Source: Bacteroidota bacterium
Lineage (GTDB): Bacteria > Bacteroidota > Bacteroidia > Chitinophagales > Chitinophagaceae
Assembly: GCA_023390215.1 (NCBI GenBank)
Contig: JAEWDG010000265.1
Coordinates: forward strand, 1-5,655
Direction of reading: 5' to 3'
DNA length: 5,655 bases
Made by a program: the position numbers and the translations under genes
The notes under the pieces: generated by a model
Database searches by the model: none
What the model was told of the DNA's origin: nothing
The model's input: the letters and a program-made list of their open reading frames with translations, nothing else
In this document: positions 1 through 4,707 of the stretch, one piece after another
Layout of the letters: the number at the start of each line of letters is the position of its first letter
Numbering within the stretch: the stretch's first letter is position 1

Positions 1-348
1 GGGTCTTGCATTTTTGAAAGCTGAATCAGTTTTAATGCGGATCAGCAGACTGTCTCCTTTTCTAACCTGACGAAGTATCTCAAAATACGCTTTAGGCGTT
101 TGAACAGAATCGAAGACCTGAATAACAGGACCGGAAGTTTCACGCGAGTCTACCAAAAGCGTATCTTTTTTCCCGTCGTTATAAAAAGTTGCATAGTTGA
201 TCTGCATGTACTGGCCGTATTTGATAACCGGGTTTTTACCCTCCCCAATGATCTTGTACTCCATACCTTCCTGACCTTTTTTGAAAGATGCAGTATTACA
301 GGCCGCCAAAAAAACAGTGAGCGCAATTGCCTGTGAGATTTTCTTCAT
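1..348 (-). CDS. FKBP-type peptidyl-prolyl isomerase-like lipoprotein, C-terminal part outside window
   Basis: Probable exported peptidyl-prolyl cis-trans isomerase-like lipoprotein that would act on the periplasmic side of a membrane. The frame is open from ATG at 348 to the left edge, giving 116 residues with no stop, so the 3' end is missing. Residues 1-17 form a lipoprotein signal: a KK n-region, a hydrophobic stretch and a lipobox LAAC with Cys17 as the lipidated residue. From about residue 28 the sequence resembles Bacteroidota FKBP-like proteins, with YKIIGEG at 31-37, a DSR at 67-69 matching the FDSSR region of FKBPs, and RKGDSLLIRI at 96-105 matching the usual VGE/KG turn. The VIxGW segment that carries the FKBP pocket tryptophan is not recognisable (TPKAYFEIL instead), so activity is uncertain. 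The start lies 10 nt after the nrnA stop, which suggests co-transcription from the nrnA promoter. No Shine-Dalgarno is seen. Family assignment is from remembered resemblance. Confidence 0.68.
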   Translation of the reverse strand, partial: MKKISQAIALTVFLAACNTASFKKGQEGMEYKIIGEGKNPVIKYGQYMQINYATFYNDGKKDTLLVDSRETSGPVIQVFDSVQTPKAYFEILRQVRKGDSLLIRIKTDSAFKNARP

Positions 349-358
349 TTTTTATAGT

Positions 359-1381
359 TTAGAATTTATAAGTGCTGAGTTGATCACGGTTTTCTTTCAT
401 TGCATTTTTGAAATGCGCTACCGTGTTTTCCATATTGTCTTTACTTCCACCTCCAGCGGCGTTGAAATGTCCACCGCCATTGAAATATTTTCTGGCAAAA
501 CTGTTTACATCAAATTTTCCTTTGGACCTGAATGACCATTTTCTTTCTTCACCGCGATCGATCACAATCGCTGCGAGTTTTATCCCTTCTATACTCAGGG
601 GAAAGTTCACCAGCCCTTCCGTATCTCCGGTTTTAATATCATATTTGATCAGATCGGATTGAGGAACAGCGATCAGTGCAGTATTGTATTCATAAAATAC
701 TTCAAGCCGGTTTAATAAAACATTTCCTATAAACCGGAGCCTGCTTTCCGAAAAATTATCAAATAACGCTTCATGGATCAGGCTATGTTCTAAACCTCTT
801 TCCTTCAGGCCCGCGATCATTGAATGTACGCTGGCAGTAGTGGAAGGGAAGCGGAAAGAACCCGTATCGGTCATTACTCCCGCATATAAACACTGGGCCA
901 CGGGTTCGTTTATTTTCTCAGTGTAACCGGAGTTATTGATGAAATCGTACACCATTTCCGCGGTAGAACTCTTACCTGTATCACTGATCCCATAAGCAAA
1001 TTTTTCTTCCTGAGGTTCGCGGTGATGGTCGATCAAAATCCTTTGGGCCGTTGCATTATCAAGCGTTTCTTCCATTCTTTTGGTGCGCGCCAGGGTATTA
1101 AAATCAAGGCAAAATATCCATTCTGCCGCGCTGATGAGTTCTTTGGCCCGGTCAGTTTCTTTTTCGAAATCGAGCACGGTTTCAACGCCAGGCATCCAGT
1201 TCAGAAATGCCGCCCAGTTTGTGGGGGAGATTACGGTAGCTTCGTGACCGAACTGGATCAGAAAATGATAAAGTCCAAGCGTAGAGCCCATTGCATCCGC
1301 ATCCGGTTTCTGGTGCATCGTGATCACCAGTTTCCGCGGCGTACTGAGTTGGGGGTATAATTCGTTAATGGGCAACATCAT
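359..1381 (-). CDS. nrnA: DHH/DHHA1 phosphoesterase, NrnA-type oligoribonuclease / pAp phosphatase
   Basis: Cytoplasmic metal-dependent phosphoesterase of the DHH superfamily. NrnA members degrade 2-5-nt RNA and dephosphorylate 3'-phosphoadenosine 5'-phosphate (pAp) to AMP. With ATG at 1381 the protein has 340 residues, close to the family's usual 310-340. Metal-binding motifs are in order: HQKPDADAMGS (23-33), Asp93 in FCLDFN, DHH (118-120, followed by REP), and Asp172 in MTDTGSF. The C-terminal DHHA1 domain ends in the substrate-binding glycine motif GGGHFNAAGGGS (about 302-313). All expected ligands are intact. An in-frame TTG lies four codons upstream (1391-1393), but it falls inside the -7 promoter element, so ATG 1381 (or the adjacent ATG 1378) is the better start. 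The gene is divergent from ndk and leads into the FKBP-like gene 10 nt downstream. NrnA is the most likely subfamily; another DHH/DHHA1 exonuclease cannot be excluded. Confidence 0.9.
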   Translation of the reverse strand: MMLPINELYPQLSTPRKLVITMHQKPDADAMGSTLGLYHFLIQFGHEATVISPTNWAAFLNWMPGVETVLDFEKETDRAKELISAAEWIFCLDFNTLARTKRMEETLDNATAQRILIDHHREPQEEKFAYGISDTGKSSTAEMVYDFINNSGYTEKINEPVAQCLYAGVMTDTGSFRFPSTTASVHSMIAGLKERGLEHSLIHEALFDNFSESRLRFIGNVLLNRLEVFYEYNTALIAVPQSDLIKYDIKTGDTEGLVNFPLSIEGIKLAAIVIDRGEERKWSFRSKGKFDVNSFARKYFNGGGHFNAAGGGSKDNMENTVAHFKNAMKENRDQLSTYKF

Positions 1382-1390
1382 GGAAGGGCG

Positions 1391-1421
1391 CAAATGTAAG
1401 GGCTAAACGGGAATTCACAAA
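1391..1421 (-). promoter_or_regulatory. Bacteroidota-type promoter of nrnA
   Basis: Read on the minus strand, TTTG (1421-1418), a 19-nt spacer and TACATTTG (1398-1391) match the Bacteroidota consensus TTTG-N19-21-TAnnTTTG exactly. If the -7 box is centred at -7, transcription begins near 1387, leaving only about 6 nt before ATG 1381. The start-site position is inferred from the consensus, not measured. Confidence 0.78.
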
Positions 1422-1425
1422 TCAG

Positions 1426-1435
1426 TTAACGTTAA
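1426..1435. promoter_or_regulatory. Perfect 10-bp palindrome between divergent promoters, possible operator
   Basis: TTAACGTTAA is a perfect inverted repeat. Flanking CAG (1423-1425) and CTG (1438-1440) extend the symmetry imperfectly, with a two-base offset. It lies just upstream of the nrnA -33 element and about 45-54 nt upstream of the predicted ndk start, a plausible position for a shared regulator. No binding protein is indicated, and a 10-bp A/T-rich palindrome can occur by chance. Confidence 0.25.
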
Positions 1436-1468
1436 TGCTGTGTAAAACGAAAGCTGGCTGTGAATAAC

Positions 1469-1476
1469 TATCTTTG
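1469..1476 (+). promoter_or_regulatory. -7 promoter element of ndk
   Basis: TATCTTTG matches TAnnTTTG and is followed by GCGC, as is the nrnA -7 box on the other strand. The predicted transcription start is near 1480, giving a leader of about 14 nt that is A-rich next to the ATG. No TTG or TTTG is present at 17-23 nt upstream, so the -33 element is weak or absent. Confidence 0.65.
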
Positions 1477-1493
1477 CGCGCAAAATTTAAAAA

Positions 1494-1913
1494 ATGACAA
1501 CCAATAGAACATTCACCATGATTAAGCCCGACGCGACTGAGAAAGGACACACGGGTGCCATTTTAGAAATGATCAGTAAAGCAGGTTTCCGCATCGTTGC
1601 GATGAAAATGGTTCATCTGAGCCTGAAAAAAGCCGGCGAATTCTATGCAGTACATAAAGAACGTCCGTTTTACGGAGAATTGGTTGAATTTATGAGCCGC
1701 GGCCCCATCACTGCCGCTATCCTCGAAAAAGATAATGCTGTTGAAGATTTCCGTAACCTGATCGGTGCCACCAACCCGGCCAATGCCGAAGAAGGGACGA
1801 TCCGCAAACGTTTTGCTGCTTCTGTTGGTGAGAATGCAATCCATGGTAGTGATTCAAATGAAAATGCGCGCATCGAAGGTGATTTCTTTTTTAGCAAGCT
1901 TGAACAATTCTAA
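1494..1913 (+). CDS. ndk: Nucleoside-diphosphate kinase
   Basis: Cytoplasmic enzyme that transfers the gamma-phosphate of ATP to nucleoside diphosphates through a phosphohistidine intermediate, balancing NTP and dNTP pools. The 139-residue protein is the normal size (E. coli Ndk has 143). The family hallmarks are all present: TMIKPDA near the N-terminus with Lys11, [11 protein letters not shown] (54-64), MSRGP (67-71), [15 protein letters not shown] (90-104) and the active-site signature NAIHGSDS (114-121) with catalytic His117. The ATG at 1494 gives the expected N-terminus, with the first strand starting within a few residues. The gene is monocistronic: it has its own -7 promoter element upstream and a strong terminator 22 nt after the stop. 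The divergent partner is nrnA; both act on nucleotides, but a functional link is only inference. Confidence 0.98.
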   Translation: MTTNRTFTMIKPDATEKGHTGAILEMISKAGFRIVAMKMVHLSLKKAGEFYAVHKERPFYGELVEFMSRGPITAAILEKDNAVEDFRNLIGATNPANAEEGTIRKRFAASVGENAIHGSDSNENARIEGDFFFSKLEQF

Positions 1914-1934
1914 ACAATCAGCTTATACTAACGG

Positions 1935-1961
1935 CCCGCTGAGAAATTCAGCGGGTTTTTT
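1935..1961 (+). terminator. Intrinsic terminator of ndk
   Basis: CCCGCTGA (1935-1942) pairs perfectly with TCAGCGGG (1948-1955) across a 5-nt loop, and six T residues follow at 1956-1961. The GC-rich 8-bp stem plus T-tract is a classic rho-independent terminator. It ends the ndk transcript and insulates the arginase operon downstream. Confidence 0.93.
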
Positions 1962-1977
1962 ATGTTCGTTCCTGCCC

Positions 1978-2009
1978 TTTGCACTCCGAAAACGGAACAC
2001 GTATATTTG
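1978..2009 (+). promoter_or_regulatory. Bacteroidota-type promoter of the arginase operon
   Basis: TTTG (1978-1981), a 20-nt spacer and TATATTTG (2002-2009) match the Bacteroidota -33/-7 consensus. Only four bases separate the -7 box from the ATG at 2014, so the predicted transcription start (about 2013) falls at or next to the start codon. Confidence 0.8.
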
Positions 2010-2013
2010 AGTT

Positions 2014-2961
2014 ATGAAAAATATTAAACTGATCGAAGTCCCGTCCGAAATTGGAGCCGGCACCCGCGGTGCCAGTATGGGAATAGATGCAGTAAAAATC
2101 GCTGCTCTGGATTTTATGAGCAATTTCTTTGTTCATTTTCCTTCCGAAAAAATTGAAGTTGAAAATAACCTCCTTTTTGAACCCATAAAATCGCCTTACG
2201 CAAAAAGGATCCAGGGTGTGGTCAATCTTTATGAAAAACTGAGTAAGTCGCTTTCCGATACGATCAAAAACAATTTTTTTCCTGTGGTACTCACAGGTGA
2301 TCACAGTTCTGCAGGTGGAATCATCGCGGGTATTAAAATGGCCAAACCCAAATCAAAATTGGGGGTAATATGGATTGACGCACATGCAGACCTGCACACA
2401 CCTTACACCACCCCTTCTGGAAACATGCATGGCATGCCGCTGAGCACCGCCATCGCGGAAGACAATGTTGAATGTAAAGTGCACGACCTGGATCCCGCCA
2501 CAGCAAAACAGTGGGATCAATTAAAGGCTATTGGTAAAATACAGCCCAAAATACTTCCGGAGGATATTGTGTTTATATCGCTGCGTGATTTTGAAAAAGA
2601 GGAAAAAGCACTGATAGAAAAATATAATATAAAGGTGATCACCACCAACGAGGTTAGAAGAATTGGCGCGGAAAATGTAAGTCGTAAGGTGTTACGCTAT
2701 CTCAGCGACTGTACGGATATTTTTGTCAGTTTCGACGTTGACAGTTTAGATTCGGGCATTTCAAAGGGAACGGGCACACCCGTTAGTAATGGTTTAAAAG
2801 AACGGGAAGCGGAGGATCTGATCAGTAAGTTTATGCAAAACCGTAAGGTTTGTTGTTTTGAGATCACGGAAGTGAATCCAACACTCGACCGGGAGAACCT
2901 GATGGCTGAGATCGCTTTTAATATCCTTCAGCGCAGCGTGAATGTGCTGATGATGAACTAA
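2014..2961 (+). CDS. rocF: Arginase-family ureohydrolase, probably arginase
   Basis: Binuclear manganese enzyme of the ureohydrolase superfamily, predicted to hydrolyse L-arginine to L-ornithine and urea in the cytoplasm. The 315-residue length fits arginase (about 300). The six metal ligands are visible: His97 in GDHS, Asp122, His124 and Asp126 in IDAHAD, Asp241 and Asp243 in SFDVDSLDS. The arginase-type segment SGNMHG supplies Ser135, Asn137 and the proton-shuttle His139, and EVNP supplies Glu286, matching Glu277 of human arginase I. TGTPVSNGL (253-261) is also typical. Two substrate-pocket positions differ from human arginase I: His128 for Asn130 and Glu194 for Asp183. Agmatinase, formimidoylglutamase and other ureohydrolases remain alternatives, but SGNxHG plus EVNP favours arginase. 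The N-terminus VPSEIGAGTRGASMG fixes the start upstream of residue 9, supporting ATG 2014. It is first in an operon with a DUF1684-like gene 3 nt downstream. Confidence 0.87.
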   Translation: MKNIKLIEVPSEIGAGTRGASMGIDAVKIAALDFMSNFFVHFPSEKIEVENNLLFEPIKSPYAKRIQGVVNLYEKLSKSLSDTIKNNFFPVVLTGDHSSAGGIIAGIKMAKPKSKLGVIWIDAHADLHTPYTTPSGNMHGMPLSTAIAEDNVECKVHDLDPATAKQWDQLKAIGKIQPKILPEDIVFISLRDFEKEEKALIEKYNIKVITTNEVRRIGAENVSRKVLRYLSDCTDIFVSFDVDSLDSGISKGTGTPVSNGLKEREAEDLISKFMQNRKVCCFEITEVNPTLDRENLMAEIAFNILQRSVNVLMMN

Positions 2962-2964
2962 TTT

Positions 2965-3606
2965 ATGAAACAGTTTTTTCTTTCATCTCTGATATGCCTG
3001 GGCCTGTTTTCTGCAAAAGGACAGATTGATACCTATAAAGACTCCCTGGAAACTTTCCAACTGGAGTACATGATGAATCATGAGGTGGTAAAAGGTGATG
3101 ACCGCAAGTTGATCGATTTTTATGATGTTAAATCCCAGTTTCGGATCGTAGCGGATTTTGAACCCATAAAAGACGACAGTACGGGAATCATCATGAAAAC
3201 CTCCGGCCCTTTAAACAAAAAATTTTACCGGTATGGGCTGGCGCATTTTCGAATTAAAAACAAACCCTTTCATCTTACCATTTACCGGGCGGATCCGGCT
3301 ACGTCGAAACCCGAATACGAAGATTATCTATTTCTGCCTTTTACCGATAAAACCTGTGGGGATGGAAGCTATGGTGGCGGCCGTTATATTGATCTCTCCA
3401 CAGCCGATGTTGTAAACAACAAGATCGTAATTGATTTCAACAAAGCCTACAACCCTTACTGCGCTTACGCTACCGGATATAATTGCCCGATTCCTCCCAA
3501 AGAAAATTATCTGGATGCAGAGATCAAGGCAGGCGAAAAAGATTATAAAAAGAAGAAGGATAAAGAGAAAGATAAAGACAAGGACAAGAACAGGCATAAA
3601 GACTGA
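2965..3606 (+). CDS. Secreted DUF1684-family protein with Lys/Asp-rich C-terminal tail
   Basis: Exported protein of unknown biochemical function; I recognise the DUF1684 pattern from memory. Residues 1-19 look like a cleavable signal peptide (MKQFF, hydrophobic core, cleavage near AKG/Q). Cys11 sits in the core without a valid lipobox, so a lipoprotein is unlikely. The mature part carries the conserved family blocks: a tyrosine-rich N-terminal helix (FQLEYMMNHEVV, 31-42), YRYGLAHF (88-95), YLFLPFTDKTCGDGSYGGGRYIDL in pieces from 121 to 144, and VIDFNKAYNPYCAYATGYNCPIPP (155-178), followed by NYLDAEIKAGEKDY. Residues 195-213 form an extra hydrophilic tail dominated by Lys and Asp. The ATG lies 3 nt after the arginase stop, so translation is probably coupled and the two genes share one promoter. 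The stop codon touches the T-tract of the terminator on the other strand. Confidence 0.82.
   Translation: MKQFFLSSLICLGLFSAKGQIDTYKDSLETFQLEYMMNHEVVKGDDRKLIDFYDVKSQFRIVADFEPIKDDSTGIIMKTSGPLNKKFYRYGLAHFRIKNKPFHLTIYRADPATSKPEYEDYLFLPFTDKTCGDGSYGGGRYIDLSTADVVNNKIVIDFNKAYNPYCAYATGYNCPIPPKENYLDAEIKAGEKDYKKKKDKEKDKDKDKNRHKD
3541..3603 (+). repeat. Low-complexity purine-rich repeat coding a Lys/Asp tail
   Basis: An almost pure-purine tract encodes KKKK followed by alternating Lys with Asp or Glu. A 12-nt period is visible: units at 3559-3570 and 3571-3582 agree at 10 of 12 bases, both beginning GATAAAGA, and a degenerate third unit follows. This pattern is consistent with growth of the tail by replication slippage. 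Confidence 0.6.
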
Positions 3607-3633
3607 AAAACCGGTCTTCTTTCGAAGAACCGG
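3606..3633 (-). terminator. Intrinsic terminator for the minus-strand TPR gene
   Basis: On the minus strand CCGG(TT)CTTC pairs with GAAG(A)CCGG around a GAAA tetraloop: about 9 bp with one bulged A, followed by five T (3610-3606). It lies about 35 nt after the stop of the TPR gene. On the plus strand the same hairpin is followed by CCAAACTATC, with no T-tract, so it should end mainly minus-strand transcripts. The T-tract abuts the stop codon of the convergent DUF1684 gene. Confidence 0.75.
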
Positions 3634-3668
3634 CCAAACTATCAATCAACACATACTTTAGTTTTTTG

Positions 3669-4682
3669 TTATAATCCCACGATCTCTTTTTTCTTTCTCA
3701 GGCTTTCCAGTGAAGGATCGAGTTCAATGGCTTTGTCACACATTTTTGATCCGCGGTCTTTCTCTCCTTTCTTCTGGAAACAAAGTCCGGCCTGGTATAA
3801 CGCCCTTGCATCTTTTTCATTTAATTCCAGAAGCCGCTGGCAATATCCCAACGCACGGTCGTATTGTTTGTTTTTATATAAAATACCTGCAATATCGCGG
3901 AGTATGTCTTTATTTCCCGGGCGATCAACAAGGAGGCTCAACAAAACTGATTCACCATAATCGTATTCGCCGCTGTACAAACACGCGTATCCAAGATTTT
4001 CTTTGAAGTCTTTTGTTGCAACGTATCCTTTATCCGCTGCCGCGCGAAATGATACGAGTGCAGCTTTATAATCTTCGAGGTTGTATTGAAGTAAACCAAG
4101 TTCATATAGCCATGCGGGTTTCGCGCCATCAAGTTTCACAGCATTTTTATACACGTCAATAGCCTGCTGATATTCTTCCATCTCCACATAGGTTTGCCCT
4201 AACTTATATGTGGCTTCCGCGTCTTTACTGTTTTCTTTCACCGCAAGCTCAAGATGCCCGGCCGCTTTGTTATATTCCGCTTTCTGGTAATAGCAAATGC
4301 CGAGGATCCTTTCATTTCCTTCGCAGTTCCGGCATTGTTCAGCAAGGTTTATCGCCTTATCAAATTGCCGGTAGGCCAGGTATAAAGGTGCGAGTTCTTT
4401 TATCACCGACTGGTTTTGAGGTTCGAGTGCCAGCGCTTTTTCGAGTGAAGCTTTTCCGTCATCCAGCTTTCCCATATGCAAATAGGTAAATCCGTTTTGG
4501 ATCAAAGCCTGTACATTTTGCGGGTTGAAGCTGATCGCTTTATTAAAGTTGTTCGTTGCTACGAGATAACGTTTGGCCTGAAGCTCCGCGACACCTTTTT
4601 CAAAATAGATCTGGGAACTATCTGCCGCCCGGGCGGTTGTACTGCTGCAGGCCAGTATGGCAAGAGGTAAAAGGATTTTCAT
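3669..4682 (-). CDS. TPR-repeat protein, predicted exported lipoprotein
   Basis: 337-residue protein made almost entirely of tetratricopeptide repeats, which form a helical scaffold for protein-protein contacts; the partner is unknown. The N-terminus MKILLPLAILAC looks like a short lipoprotein signal with Cys12 as the lipidation site. The lipobox ILAC has Leu at -2, which is not ideal, and cleavage by signal peptidase I after ARA (17-19) is the alternative. Repeats start near residue 22 and recur about every 34 residues (22-55, 56-89, 121-151, 154-187, 188-221, 225-257, 258-289, 290-323), with a degenerate unit around 90-120. Clear TPR consensus appears in FNKAISFNP, LEKALALEP, YKNAVKLDG and CDKAIELDP. 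Seven cysteines lie in the mature region, including Cys117 and Cys120 in a CxxC. The ATG is 25 nt after the glgB stop with no promoter between, so it is probably transcribed from glgB. The orthologous function is not recognised. Confidence 0.85.
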   Translation of the reverse strand: MKILLPLAILACSSTTARAADSSQIYFEKGVAELQAKRYLVATNNFNKAISFNPQNVQALIQNGFTYLHMGKLDDGKASLEKALALEPQNQSVIKELAPLYLAYRQFDKAINLAEQCRNCEGNERILGICYYQKAEYNKAAGHLELAVKENSKDAEATYKLGQTYVEMEEYQQAIDVYKNAVKLDGAKPAWLYELGLLQYNLEDYKAALVSFRAAADKGYVATKDFKENLGYACLYSGEYDYGESVLLSLLVDRPGNKDILRDIAGILYKNKQYDRALGYCQRLLELNEKDARALYQAGLCFQKKGEKDRGSKMCDKAIELDPSLESLRKKKEIVGL

Positions 4683-4707
4683 AGATGGCTGTTTTACTGG
4701 AGCGTAT

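Noticed and set aside
1022..1360. 112-codon plus-strand open frame opposite nrnA
   Set aside because: It lies wholly antisense to a gene with intact DHH and DHHA1 motifs, has no recognisable domain or promoter, and its composition is that expected of a shadow frame.
1960..2304. 114-codon minus-strand open frame over the ndk-arginase junction
   Set aside because: It overlaps the arginase promoter and the N-terminal coding sequence, and shows no domain or minus-strand promoter.
3662..3667. T-run near the convergent junction as a plus-strand terminator tail
   Set aside because: It is about 28 nt beyond the hairpin at 3611-3633 and has no stem immediately before it.
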